Shown: positions 25,993-34,825 of the stretch, piece after piece
How the letters are laid out: each line of letters opens with the position of its first letter
How positions within the stretch are numbered: the first letter of the stretch is position 1
Source: Sporosarcina jiandibaonis
GTDB lineage: Bacteria; Bacillota; Bacilli; Bacillales_A; Planococcaceae
Direction of reading: 5' to 3'
NCBI RefSeq assembly: GCF_013184495.1
Contig: NZ_JAAOIY010000001.1
Location: 806,001 to 870,000, forward strand
Length of the DNA: 64,000 nucleotides
Translations under genes and position numbers: made by a program
The notes under the pieces: generated by a model
What the model was told of the DNA's origin: nothing
Databases searched by the model: none
What the model saw: the letters and a program-made list of their open reading frames with translations, nothing else

Positions 25993-27553
25993 TTGGATCC
26001 TCACCTTCTTTCAGCACAACTTCATCACCAACAACAATCATTTCACTTTTCTGGTGTCCAGCCATTAAGAGCCCTAACTCTTGTTCAGTTGTCTCTGATG
26101 GATTCACCGTATCAACAATTTGACCATCATAGATAACTGCTATTCTATCGGATACATTCATAACTTCATCAAGCTCAAAAGAAATTAACAAAACAGCCTT
26201 CCCGTTATCTCGTTGCTCTATTAATCTCTTATGGATAAATTCAATCGCTCCAACATCAAGTCCCCGTGTTGGCAGTGCGGCAATTAGCAAGTCCGGATCA
26301 CGTTCTACTTCGCGGCCAATAATGAGTTTTTGCTGATTTCCACCGGAGAGAGCGCGTGCAGGTTCATGCTCGCCTTGGGTTCTCACATCATAAGTATCAA
26401 TTATTTTTTTAGCTTTTTCAGAAACAACTTTGTAATTCATAATGCCTTTTTTCGAATAGGGTTCATGGTAGTATGATTGCAAGGCGGCGTTATAACCGAC
26501 AGAGAACTCCAATACTAAACCATGCTTATGGCGATCCTGCGGAATATGACCAAGTCCTATTTCAGTAATTTCCCGCGGACGTTTACCTGTTATATCTTTA
26601 CCGTTAATAGATATTTTTCCTTCTTTAACTTTTCTCAAGCCAGTAATCGCCTCGATAAGTTCGCTTTGACCGTTTCCATCGATTCCCGCAATCCCGACAA
26701 TTTCACCTTTTCGAACAGATAGATTTAAGCCTTTAACTTTTGATACCCCGCGGTAATCCTCAACTACAAGATTTTCAATATGTAAAACTTCATCAGCTGG
26801 AAATGCCGGACCTTTTTCCGTTTTGAAAATGACTTGTCGCCCAACCATTAACGTAGCGAGTTCTTCGGGATTCGTTTCACTTGTAATAACTGTGCCGATT
26901 CCCTGCCCTTTACGAATAACAGTGACACGGTCAGTGACATCCATAATCTCTTGAAGCTTGTGCGTGATTAAGATAATCGACTTATTTTCTTCAATAAGCT
27001 TTTTCATAATGATAAACAGCTCATCAATTTCCTGTGGTGTAAGCGAGGCAGTCGGTTCATCAAATATAAGGATTTCAGCACCTCGATAAAGCGTTTTCAA
27101 AATTTCAACGCGTTGTTGCATTCCAACAGAAATATCTGCGATTTTCGCATAAGGGTCTACATTCAACCCATATAACTTGGAGATTTCCGCTACTTTTTTT
27201 GCTGCATCTTGGATATTGATGATTCCCATTTTTTTTGGTTCGTTGCCTAAGATTATATTTTCTGTAACCGTTAAATTTTCAACTAGCATAAAGTGTTGGT
27301 GCACCATTCCAATACCAAGATTATTGGCAATATTCGGATTGGAAATCGCAACTTTTTCACCGCGCACCCGGATTTCTCCGCCTTCAGGTTGATAAAGACC
27401 AAATAGCACGTTCATCAACGTTGATTTACCTGCGCCATTTTCACCTAAAAGTGCATGGATTTCCCCTTTTTTTAGCTGAAGTGTAATATTATCGTTCGCA
27501 ACGAAATTACCGAATTCTTTTCTTATATCCAGCATTTCAATGACGTATTCCAA
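25982..27553 (-). CDS. nupO: BMP-type ABC transporter, double ATP-binding subunit (NupO-like)
   Basis: A single polypeptide with two ABC domains. Domain 1: Walker A 'GENGAGKST', signature region 'ISVGMQQRVEIL', Walker B 'ILIFDEPTASL'. Domain 2: degenerate Walker A 'GIDGNGQSE', signature 'LSGGNQQK', and 'LLIAALPTRGLD' where the catalytic glutamate is replaced. That asymmetry is normal for nucleoside and sugar ABC ATPases. The start is TTG at 27553, six bases after AAGGGAGTG; the upstream GTG lies inside the ribosome site. The protein is 523 residues. Two hairpins separate this gene from the binding-protein gene upstream, probably lowering its expression. Confidence 0.88.
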   Translation of the reverse strand: MEYVIEMLDIRKEFGNFVANDNITLQLKKGEIHALLGENGAGKSTLMNVLFGLYQPEGGEIRVRGEKVAISNPNIANNLGIGMVHQHFMLVENLTVTENIILGNEPKKMGIINIQDAAKKVAEISKLYGLNVDPYAKIADISVGMQQRVEILKTLYRGAEILIFDEPTASLTPQEIDELFIIMKKLIEENKSIILITHKLQEIMDVTDRVTVIRKGQGIGTVITSETNPEELATLMVGRQVIFKTEKGPAFPADEVLHIENLVVEDYRGVSKVKGLNLSVRKGEIVGIAGIDGNGQSELIEAITGLRKVKEGKISINGKDITGKRPREITEIGLGHIPQDRHKHGLVLEFSVGYNAALQSYYHEPYSKKGIMNYKVVSEKAKKIIDTYDVRTQGEHEPARALSGGNQQKLIIGREVERDPDLLIAALPTRGLDVGAIEFIHKRLIEQRDNGKAVLLISFELDEVMNVSDRIAVIYDGQIVDTVNPSETTEQELGLLMAGHQKSEMIVVGDEVVLKEGEDPNVE

Positions 27554-27586
27554 TGGATTCACTCCCTTGATAAGTAACTTGCAAAA

Positions 27587-27636
27587 TTAATACAAGAAAA
27601 GATTCCATTTTCTGGAGGAAACCTTTCTTGTATTAA
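27587..27636 (-). repeat. Long inverted repeat in front of the transporter ATPase gene
   Basis: The 13-bp arms TTAATACAAGAAA and TTTCTTGTATTAA enclose a 24-base centre that can pair further (TTTCC with GGAA). It lies 34 bases upstream of the ATPase start, with TTAATTTT downstream on the minus strand. It could be an RNA processing or stabilising hairpin or a weak terminator. Confidence 0.75.
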
Positions 27637-27658
27637 TTTAAATGCGATAAAATTAGGA

Positions 27659-27678
27659 AGGCCGGAAAAACCCGGCCT
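27659..27678 (-). terminator. Intra-operon terminator/attenuator after the binding-protein gene
   Basis: AGGCCGG, a 6-base T-rich loop and CCGGCCT, followed by TCCTAATTTT on the minus strand. It is a GC-rich stem with an imperfect U tract, and lies 16 bases after the lipoprotein stop. This suits partial termination that gives more binding protein than permease. Confidence 0.7.
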
Positions 27679-27693
27679 CCTACTGCACTAAAA

Positions 27694-28770
27694 TTATTGT
27701 TTTGGATCTTCTGGCACTTCAATTTCTCCATCAACGATCTTTTTTGATAATTCGTCAATTTTGTCAAGAATGTCTTGTGGAATTGCACCGCGCGAATCGG
27801 CAAGTTCAATCATTCCCTCAGCAATACCATAGCGCGTTATTTCGCCGCCTGGGAATTCATCTTTTTCAGCAAGTTCCGCTACGCTCATAACCGACAGGTC
27901 AACTCGTTTAAGCATTGAAGTAAGTGTGATGTTATGGTCGCCCACTTGGCCTTCATCGTATTGGTCTGAGTCAACGCCGATTACCCAAATATACTCATCC
28001 GGGTTTGCAGCTTTACGCTCTTTCGCTTCTGAGAACACACCATTACCTGTTCCGCCAGCAGCATGGAAAATAATATCTACACCAGAAGTATACATACGGT
28101 TTGCTGCTGCTTTTCCATCTTCAGCTTTGTCAAAGTTACCCGTGTATTGCACGTCTACTTTAATATCAGGGTTAACAGCTGCAACTCCTGCTACAAATCC
28201 TGCATGGAAACGTTCTATAACGGGGATTTCCATTCCGCCAACAAATCCAATTTTATCGGATTTTGTCATAAGTGCAGCCGCAGCACCTGCAAGGAATGCG
28301 CCTTCTTGTTCTTTAAACATGATGCTTGCAACGTTTTCCACGTCTGATTCTTCATCGACAAGTCCGAACATTGCATCTGGATTTTCCTTTGCAATTGTTT
28401 CAATTGCATCTTTCAGCAGGAATCCGATACCATATACAACATCAAAATCGCGACGAACAAGTCTATTCAAGTTTGATGCATATTCTGAAGCGTCATTGGA
28501 TTGTAGATAGTCATAACCGCCATCGCCTTTTTCAAGACCGTTTTTCTTACCGTATTCTTCGATTCCTTTCCAAGCGGATTGGTTGAAAGATTTGTCGTCA
28601 ACGCCGCCTGTATCCGTAACCATTGCAACCGATACCGCGTTTTCATTCACTTCGCTTGAACCAGTAGCGCCTTCGTCTTTCTCTTTACCTTTATCAGTTC
28701 CGCATGCGCCAAGCAAGCCACCGATAACAAGCATCATCGCTAGTGCAAGACCTAGTTTGCTTTTTCTCAA
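27694..28770 (-). CDS. nupN: BMP-family nucleoside-binding lipoprotein (NupN-like)
   Basis: This 358-residue substrate-binding lipoprotein of the BMP/Med family is the outer-surface receptor of the ABC transporter encoded downstream. The signal peptide has the lipobox 'LLGAC' with the modified cysteine near residue 23, followed by an acidic linker. The BMP fold shows 'MVTDTGGVDDKSFNQSAW', 'NPDAMFGLVD' and 'GFVGGMEIPVIERFHAGF', typical of purine-nucleoside binders. It is the first gene of the operon and is preceded by a palindrome and a GntR regulator gene. Purine nucleoside as ligand is a family inference; BMP proteins can bind other nucleosides. Confidence 0.88.
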   Translation of the reverse strand: MRKSKLGLALAMMLVIGGLLGACGTDKGKEKDEGATGSSEVNENAVSVAMVTDTGGVDDKSFNQSAWKGIEEYGKKNGLEKGDGGYDYLQSNDASEYASNLNRLVRRDFDVVYGIGFLLKDAIETIAKENPDAMFGLVDEESDVENVASIMFKEQEGAFLAGAAAALMTKSDKIGFVGGMEIPVIERFHAGFVAGVAAVNPDIKVDVQYTGNFDKAEDGKAAANRMYTSGVDIIFHAAGGTGNGVFSEAKERKAANPDEYIWVIGVDSDQYDEGQVGDHNITLTSMLKRVDLSVMSVAELAEKDEFPGGEITRYGIAEGMIELADSRGAIPQDILDKIDELSKKIVDGEIEVPEDPKQ

Positions 28771-28809
28771 TGTTAGACCCTCCTATTATTTCTTTTTAAT
28801 ATTAGTAAC

Positions 28810-28823
28810 GACGTATATACGTC
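28810..28823. promoter_or_regulatory. 14-bp perfect palindrome, candidate operator of the nucleoside transporter operon
   Basis: GACGTATATACGTC lies in the 53-bp gap between the GntR regulator stop and the nupN-like start. A possible -10 (TATAAG on the minus strand) is immediately upstream, so a bound repressor would block initiation. Assignment to the adjacent GntR protein is inference. Confidence 0.6.
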
Positions 28824-29546
28824 TTATACCCGTTTTCGTACGACATGAAAACTGAATTTATCTGCGCGAAAATAGTTTTTCGAATATAGAACCATTTCCC
28901 CGTCTTCAGTGTAATGTCGTTGTTTTAAAACTAGAAGTGGCACATCTACGCCGCAGCGTAAAATCGAGGAGGCTTCTTCGTCATAACCGACCGGTTCGAT
29001 ATGCGCTATGGCTTGATCGATTCGGACATCACCGGCTTGCTCGATTGCATCGAAAATAGAAACGCTAAAAAGTTCTTCTGTTTCATTCGGTAAATATTTG
29101 GACAATAAATTGTCAATACAATAAACGACTGGGTCGCCATCTGCTGTTCTAACTCGTTTTATCGTTACAAGTTTCTCATCTTCATCAAAATCGAATTGTG
29201 AGATACAATCATCTGTAGGATCTGTATTTGAAACATCCATAAAAATCGTCCCTGGTTCCATTCCTGCATTCTCTATCATAGCGGATACACTTTCCAACTG
29301 TTCAATACCTGATGTAAAGATTGGTTTTGGATTTATAAATAAACCAAGCCCATGCCGGCGGATTAGCACGCGTTCATCTTCTAAAGCCGTTAATGCTTTT
29401 CGAAGAGTTGCCCGAGTGACATCAAATTTTTGAGCAAGTTCAAGATCGGAAGGAAGACGATCATTTTCATTATAAATTCCCGATTCAATCATTTCTTTCA
29501 TAGTCTCAATTACTCGCAAGTAGTGTTGTTGCCTTGCAATAGTCAT
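28824..29546 (-). CDS. GntR/HutC-type transcriptional regulator (YmfC position)
   Basis: This 240-residue repressor has an N-terminal winged helix-turn-helix ('ENDRLPSDLELAQKFDVTRATLRKALTALEDE') and a C-terminal UTRA ligand-binding domain, as in HutC-subfamily GntR proteins. The gene lies between spoIIIE and the nucleoside transporter, where ymfC sits in B. subtilis. Its direct adjacency to nupN and a palindrome between them suggest it controls the transporter in response to a nucleoside or related metabolite; this is not proven. The start is ATG at 29546, seven bases after GGTGA. Confidence 0.87.
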   Translation of the reverse strand: MTIARQQHYLRVIETMKEMIESGIYNENDRLPSDLELAQKFDVTRATLRKALTALEDERVLIRRHGLGLFINPKPIFTSGIEQLESVSAMIENAGMEPGTIFMDVSNTDPTDDCISQFDFDEDEKLVTIKRVRTADGDPVVYCIDNLLSKYLPNETEELFSVSIFDAIEQAGDVRIDQAIAHIEPVGYDEEASSILRCGVDVPLLVLKQRHYTEDGEMVLYSKNYFRADKFSFHVVRKRV

Positions 29547-29615
29547 CAATGTATCACCGTCCTCTATAAGGTCAGACTTTTCTTTCCTATTTGAATATCA
29601 CTACTAATCAATTTC

Positions 29616-29624
29616 ACTATATCA
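29616..29624 (-). promoter_or_regulatory. Extended -10 promoter of the GntR regulator gene
   Basis: Minus strand TGA-TATAGT is an extended -10 element. The -35 17 bases upstream (TTTATT) is weak. It lies 70 bases before the start codon. Confidence 0.5.
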
Positions 29625-29713
29625 CTTTCGTCCCACAAAATAAACATAGATTCCAAATAAACATTGCGTTTCCAAACTTTAGTAACAAATTGATAACAAA
29701 TTCCACGTTCAAT

Positions 29714-32038
29714 TCACGAATGTATATCGGCTTCATCTTTACTAATGAGAACTTGACGCGGCCTGCTGCCATCCGGCGGTCCGACGACGCCTCGCATTTC
29801 CATCTGATCTACAATGCGTGCAGCTCTCGAATAACCCACTCTGAACCGACGTTGCAACATCGAAACTGATGCCGTTTGCAATTCTGTAACAAGTTGAACT
29901 GCATCGTCATACAACTCATCCGTCTCTTCGTGCGGAGCCACGTCAACGATTTCAGTTGGAATCATCTCTTCTTGATATTGGGCTTTTTGTTGTTCAATGA
30001 CAAAGTCAACAACAGCCTCAACTTCACGGTCAGAAACAAAAGCTCCTTGGATTCGAACAGGTTTAGACGCTCCTGCCGGCAGGAACAGCATATCCCCTCT
30101 CCCCAACAACTTCTCCGCTCCGCCACTATCTAATATCGTTCTGGAGTCGATTGCAGAAGACACCGCAAATGCGATTCGCGAAGGAATATTCGCTTTAATA
30201 ACACCTGTGATAACATCAACACTAGGACGCTGGGTTGCAATGATTAAGTGAATTCCAGCCGCACGTGCCATTTGTGCAAGACGCGTTATGGAATCTTCTA
30301 CATCGCTTGACGCAACCATCATTAAATCCGCAAGCTCGTCGACAATTACTACAATATAAGGCATATGCGGATGCTTTTCGTCGTTTTCTAAATTCCACTC
30401 GTCAATATGATTATTATATCCTTCGACATTTCGCGTTCCGGTATGTGAGAAGAGTTCATAGCGACGTTCCATTTCAGAAACTACTTTTTGCAATGCCTGC
30501 GCCGCTTTTCTTGGGTCGGTTACGACTGGCGCCAATAAATGCGGTACCCCATTGTATACATTAAGCTCAACCATTTTCGGATCAATCATCATCATTTTCA
30601 CTTCATGCGGTTTTGTACGCATAAGAATGCTTATAATAATCCCGTTTATGCAAACACTTTTACCACTACCGGTCGCGCCGGCGATTAACATATGCGGCAT
30701 TTTGTTTAATTCGGCTAGAATAGCTTGTCCTGTAACATCGCGACCAAGTGAAATCATTAATTTCGATTCGGGCGTATTATTTTCTTTTGCTTCAATGACT
30801 TCTCGAAGGCTCACGACTGCAACATCACTATTCGGCACTTCAATGCCAATAGCAGATTTCCCTGGGATCGGCGCTTCGATCCGAATGTCACTCGCTGCAA
30901 GTGCTAGTGCTAAATCATCCGTCAAACTAACGATGCGGCTGACTTTAACACCCGTAGCTGGAAGCACTTCATACTTTGTGACTGCTGGCCCTAGATGGAC
31001 TTGTACAACGCGCGCTTTCACACCAAAACTTAAAAAAGTATCTTCCAGTTTTTGCGCATTTTCTTGAATCGAATCATATTCGCCGGATTGATCATTATAC
31101 GGGGTTTCTGTTAGTAATGTAGTTGGCGGTAATATATAAGATTCGTTTTCTTCCTCCCCGATTATTGCGCCTAATTTACTGACATCGCCATCGTTTGAAT
31201 CCTCAACTGCCTCTTTTTCAAGAACAGCAGCTTCCTCATCTCTAGCTCGCTTGTCTATCTGTTCAGTAAAAGTAGAAATTATCGGTTGTGAAGGAATATC
31301 CTCCATGATCGGGTCGGCGATTACAGTCTCTTCATTTACTTCTGTCCGACGAGTTCTTGTTTTCTTAGGCTCTACTTTTTTCGTTTTCTTTTCTTTCTTG
31401 TCACGAGAAGCTTTTTCTGAGAAAGTTTTTTTAATCGACTCAACCATTTTCGGGAATTTTTCTGCAATAACTGGCACTAATGCTTTTCCAGTCAATAATA
31501 CGAGTCCAATTAGCATTAATAACACGCCGGCGACGGTTGCCCCTGCAGAATCAAATAAAGAATAAAACATCGCAAAAAGAAAAGCCCCGAGCATTCCGCC
31601 GCCTAACGCGCCGGTTCTATCTGCTATTCCGTCATTAATAATCAGTACATTCCACGTTTCTTTTAATGCCGAATCCGACATTAGCACTCGGCTTTCATTG
31701 AGTTCTTTAAATAAATGGACATGGCTAAATAACAGTAAGCTTGCAAGTACAAACAAGCTACCTCCCATTATCCTATTTTTCCATCCACCCACTCTTCGCA
31801 TAATCATAAATATAAGCGCTTGTACAATTAACAGGAATGGAATGGCAAAATGCAAATTCCCAAATAAAAATCTTGTCGCGGAAGATAGACCTCTTCCCGC
31901 TGGTCCAAATTCAAACATGATAATAACGGCTAAACCAATCATCAATAGACCAATAACCTCGTACAATAATGGATTCAGACCTGGTTGTTTCTTTTTTCGA
32001 TGATTCGCGCTTCGTTTTCCTTTTCGTTTTCTAGACAT
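29714..32038 (-). CDS. spoIIIE: DNA translocase SpoIIIE/FtsK
   Basis: This 774-residue DNA pump moves the forespore chromosome through the sporulation septum. The N-terminal region has several transmembrane helices within about residues 20-180, then an acidic, lysine-rich linker. The motor domain carries Walker A 'GATGSGKSV' and Walker B 'VVIVDELADLMM'. The C-terminal gamma winged helix 'SVSMLQRRFRVGYSRAARIVDQMEMRGV', which reads SRS sequences, is present. The start is ATG at 32038. B. subtilis has tepA and ylzJ between rnjB and spoIIIE; here the gene follows the rnjB terminator directly. Confidence 0.96.
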   Translation of the reverse strand: MSRKRKGKRSANHRKKKQPGLNPLLYEVIGLLMIGLAVIIMFEFGPAGRGLSSATRFLFGNLHFAIPFLLIVQALIFMIMRRVGGWKNRIMGGSLFVLASLLLFSHVHLFKELNESRVLMSDSALKETWNVLIINDGIADRTGALGGGMLGAFLFAMFYSLFDSAGATVAGVLLMLIGLVLLTGKALVPVIAEKFPKMVESIKKTFSEKASRDKKEKKTKKVEPKKTRTRRTEVNEETVIADPIMEDIPSQPIISTFTEQIDKRARDEEAAVLEKEAVEDSNDGDVSKLGAIIGEEENESYILPPTTLLTETPYNDQSGEYDSIQENAQKLEDTFLSFGVKARVVQVHLGPAVTKYEVLPATGVKVSRIVSLTDDLALALAASDIRIEAPIPGKSAIGIEVPNSDVAVVSLREVIEAKENNTPESKLMISLGRDVTGQAILAELNKMPHMLIAGATGSGKSVCINGIIISILMRTKPHEVKMMMIDPKMVELNVYNGVPHLLAPVVTDPRKAAQALQKVVSEMERRYELFSHTGTRNVEGYNNHIDEWNLENDEKHPHMPYIVVIVDELADLMMVASSDVEDSITRLAQMARAAGIHLIIATQRPSVDVITGVIKANIPSRIAFAVSSAIDSRTILDSGGAEKLLGRGDMLFLPAGASKPVRIQGAFVSDREVEAVVDFVIEQQKAQYQEEMIPTEIVDVAPHEETDELYDDAVQLVTELQTASVSMLQRRFRVGYSRAARIVDQMEMRGVVGPPDGSRPRQVLISKDEADIHS

Positions 32039-32063
32039 TTTTCTCCCGTCTCCTCCTTTCTTG

Positions 32064-32103
32064 AAAAAAAGGATTTCCCGCCGGTCAGACGGCAAGGAAA
32101 CCC
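32064..32103 (-). terminator. rnjB terminator
   Basis: On the minus strand, GGGTTTCC and GGAAATCC (with a G-T pair), plus an inner GCCG/CGGC, form the stem, followed by T7. It sits between rnjB and the ribosome site of spoIIIE. Confidence 0.82.
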
Positions 32104-32133
32104 TTCGGAGCGGTAGGATCTAATTTAGCTCGA

Positions 32134-33801
32134 TTAATATTCCATAATAATTGGTATGATCATTGGACGTCTTTTCGTTTGCTGGAATAGGAACGAGCTA
32201 AGCGTGTCGCGTATCTCTTGCTTTATCCCTGTCCATTCAAATGATTTTTTAGTCACATGTTTCTCAACTATTTTTGTGACTAGTTTAGTTGCTTCTTCAA
32301 GAAGTTCCTCTGATTCGCGCACGTATACGAATCCGCGCGAAACGATTTCAGGACCAGCTGCTATCCGCTTATCTTTACGGTTCAGAGTCACGACAACTGT
32401 AAAGATACCATCTTGCGATAATAGTTTACGGTCTCTGAGGACAATATTTCCAACGTCGCCGACACCGATACCGTCAATTAATACGTTACCGGCTTGCACG
32501 CGTCCGCTCATACGCATTTTACCGCTTTTATATTCTACAATATCGCCTTTATCAGCTATAAATATGCTTGTCTTCTGCATACCGACCTCTTGCGCAAGTT
32601 TCGAGTGCGCCATCAGCATGCGATATTCTCCTTGGATAGGGATGAAATATTTTGGTTGCATCAAGTTTAACATGAGTTTTAAATCTTCTTGGCTACCATG
32701 TCCGGAAACGTGAACTTTTTTGCTTGACGTCAGTACTGTCGCACCGTTTTTGGCTAATTCATTCATCGTTTCGTACATGGATACTTCCATTCCAGGTGAT
32801 GGCGTAAATGTGATTAGAACGGTATCTGTTTCTTTAATTCGAACATCATTATGGTGCTTCCTGACGATTTTCTCCAATGCATCCAATGGTTCGCCTTTAT
32901 TACCAGTGACGATAATGACGACTTTATCGTCTTCATATTTTTCGATATCATTTACAGGAATAACAACACCGTCTTCAGTCGTTAAATAACCAAGATTAAC
33001 GCCAACCTCAAAATAACTTTCAAGACTCTTTCCGACTACGGCTACTTTTTTACCTGTTTCAAATGCTGTGTCCAATACTTGTTGAATTCGGATAAAGTTA
33101 GAAGCATATAAAGCGACTAAAATACGGCCTTCAGAAGCATGAAACGTTTGCGATAATTGTTTTTCAATTACAGATTCGCTAGTTGTGTATCCTGGTCGTT
33201 CTGCCTCGGACGAATCAGACATTAATATAAAGACGCCATTTTCTCCAAGAGTTGCCATTTTTCCGATGTCGGGACGATAATTTCCTTTTGCGGATTGGTC
33301 AAACTTAAACTCGCCAGTGTGAACAATAGCACCCTCACTTGTGTTAAATACGATTCCCAATGAATCGGGAATACTATGAGTCGTATTGAAGAATGTAACA
33401 TGCGTGCGATTAAAGTTCATTCTGCTTTTGTTAGTTACTTCAAAAAAGCGAACGGATGCTGGTGCAGGCATTTCTTTCAAATGTTCTTTAGCTAACGCTA
33501 AAGTCAGTTTCGACCCGTATACCGGCGCTTGTACTACTTGCAATAAATACGCAAGAGAACCAATCGCGTCTTCATGTCCATGCGTCAGGAATATTCCTTT
33601 CACGCGTTGTTTGTTTTCCTCAACGTATGTAAGATCAGGTATGACGATATCGATACCAAGCATTTCTCGTTCTGGGAACATAAGTCCTGAATCTACGATA
33701 AATAGTTCTTCATCGATTTCCACGACATACATCGCTTTCCCAACTTCTCCTACCCCTCCAAGGGGAATGATTCGGATTATTTCATTTTTAATTTTTGTCA
33801 A
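32134..33801 (-). CDS. rnjB: Ribonuclease J2-like (RnjB)
   Basis: This metallo-beta-lactamase/beta-CASP ribonuclease lies between dapA and spoIIIE, the position of rnjB (J2) in B. subtilis, and has the same 555 residues. The metal-binding signature reads 'THGHEDAIG', so the final histidine of HxHxDH is alanine, and the later 'HTGDFKFD' reads 'HTGEFKFD'. Degenerate sites like these are typical of J2, which is weakly active and works as partner of J1. The beta-CASP motifs 'SDSSEAERPGYTTSE' and 'HVSGHGSQEDLK' are intact. The start is TTG at 33801, seven bases after GGAGG. Confidence 0.9.
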   Translation of the reverse strand: MTKIKNEIIRIIPLGGVGEVGKAMYVVEIDEELFIVDSGLMFPEREMLGIDIVIPDLTYVEENKQRVKGIFLTHGHEDAIGSLAYLLQVVQAPVYGSKLTLALAKEHLKEMPAPASVRFFEVTNKSRMNFNRTHVTFFNTTHSIPDSLGIVFNTSEGAIVHTGEFKFDQSAKGNYRPDIGKMATLGENGVFILMSDSSEAERPGYTTSESVIEKQLSQTFHASEGRILVALYASNFIRIQQVLDTAFETGKKVAVVGKSLESYFEVGVNLGYLTTEDGVVIPVNDIEKYEDDKVVIIVTGNKGEPLDALEKIVRKHHNDVRIKETDTVLITFTPSPGMEVSMYETMNELAKNGATVLTSSKKVHVSGHGSQEDLKLMLNLMQPKYFIPIQGEYRMLMAHSKLAQEVGMQKTSIFIADKGDIVEYKSGKMRMSGRVQAGNVLIDGIGVGDVGNIVLRDRKLLSQDGIFTVVVTLNRKDKRIAAGPEIVSRGFVYVRESEELLEEATKLVTKIVEKHVTKKSFEWTGIKQEIRDTLSSFLFQQTKRRPMIIPIIMEY

Positions 33802-33847
33802 TTTTGTTCCTCCTATTTCTACTTCCCGTCCATATCGACTATGATTC

Positions 33848-33876
33848 ATTATACGGGACGAAACGTTCTTGTACAA
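33848..33876 (-). promoter_or_regulatory. Sigma-A promoter of rnjB
   Basis: Minus strand TTGTAC, exactly 17 bases, then perfect TATAAT, placed just behind the dapA terminator and about 47 bases before the TTG start. Confidence 0.8.
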
Positions 33877-33879
33877 ACA

Positions 33880-33909
33880 AAAAAAGCCGGTTTCCTAGAC
33901 CGGCTTTTT
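33880..33909 (-). terminator. dapA terminator
   Basis: Hairpin AAAAAGCCGGTCTAGG...CCGGCTTTTTTT on the minus strand, immediately after the dapA stop and before the rnjB promoter. Confidence 0.88.
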
Positions 33910-33910
33910 A

Positions 33911-34801
33911 TCAAACAAAAATATGTTCATTGTTTTTGAACTTTTCCCATACTTTATCAAAGGCCTTATTTTCTTCGTTATACCCGATTAATGGTAACCT
34001 TACGCCACCAGTGTCAATATTGTTTTTTTGCAATGCATATTTCACTGGAACCGGATTTGGCGAAGTAAATAATTCTTTAAACAATGGGAGCAGCGCTCTA
34101 TGCATGCGAGCTGCTTCTTTTGTACGTCCTTCATTAAATGCGGTGATCATTTTTTGCATTTCATTCCCGACCACATGCGACGCTACTGAAACAACCCCAT
34201 GCCCGCCAATCGCAAGAAGCGGTAATGTAAGACTGTCATCTCCACTATAGACCTTAAATTCAGGGTCGGCTTCTGCAATTATTGTCGCCATTTGTTCAAG
34301 GTCCCCGCTTGCTTCTTTTACTGCACGAATGTTTTTCACTTTCGATAAAGCAATTGTCGTTTCGGGAGTCATATTAATAACGGAACGTCCCGGGATATTG
34401 TACAAAAGTATTGGAAGACTTGTTTTCTCGGCTATTGTTGAAAAGTGAGCGTACAATCCCTGCTGGTCCGGCTTATTGTAATACGGGGTAACAAGCATAA
34501 TGCCATCCACGCCAACCCGCTCTGCCGTAATCGTGCTTTCAATTGACTCGGCAGTTGCATTAGAACCTGTTCCAGCGATAACTGGAATTCGCTTATTAAC
34601 CGTTTCAATTGTAAATGAAAGGAGTTCTTCTTTTTCTTTAGCCGTTAACGCAGGCGATTCACCTGTTGTTCCGCATACGACTAAGGAATCTGTCCCGTTA
34701 GCGATAAGATGTTCAATCAACGCCGCTGTCTTTTCAAAATCGATGGCGCCCGTTGATGAAAACGGGGTAACCATCGCCGTAGATATTCGTCCAAGCTCCA
34801 T
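33911..34801 (-). CDS. dapA: 4-hydroxy-tetrahydrodipicolinate synthase
   Basis: DapA condenses pyruvate with aspartate semialdehyde, the first committed step to lysine, diaminopimelate and dipicolinate. The Schiff-base lysine is in 'IRAVKEASGDLEQ' and the conserved tyrosine in 'LLYNIPGRS'; 'VCGTTGESPALT' is the N-terminal signature. At 296 residues it is full length. It follows asd with a 24-base gap. In B. subtilis the aspartokinase gene dapG lies between asd and dapA; it is absent here. Its product feeds dpaAB, encoded just upstream, for spore dipicolinate. Confidence 0.96.
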   Translation of the reverse strand: MELGRISTAMVTPFSSTGAIDFEKTAALIEHLIANGTDSLVVCGTTGESPALTAKEKEELLSFTIETVNKRIPVIAGTGSNATAESIESTITAERVGVDGIMLVTPYYNKPDQQGLYAHFSTIAEKTSLPILLYNIPGRSVINMTPETTIALSKVKNIRAVKEASGDLEQMATIIAEADPEFKVYSGDDSLTLPLLAIGGHGVVSVASHVVGNEMQKMITAFNEGRTKEAARMHRALLPLFKELFTSPNPVPVKYALQKNNIDTGGVRLPLIGYNEENKAFDKVWEKFKNNEHIFV

Positions 34802-34825
34802 ACTAAAATCCCTCTTTCATTGTAT

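Noticed and set aside
27926..28510. 194-residue plus-strand open frame opposite the BMP lipoprotein gene
   Set aside because: Serine/proline-rich antisense shadow of a well-supported gene.
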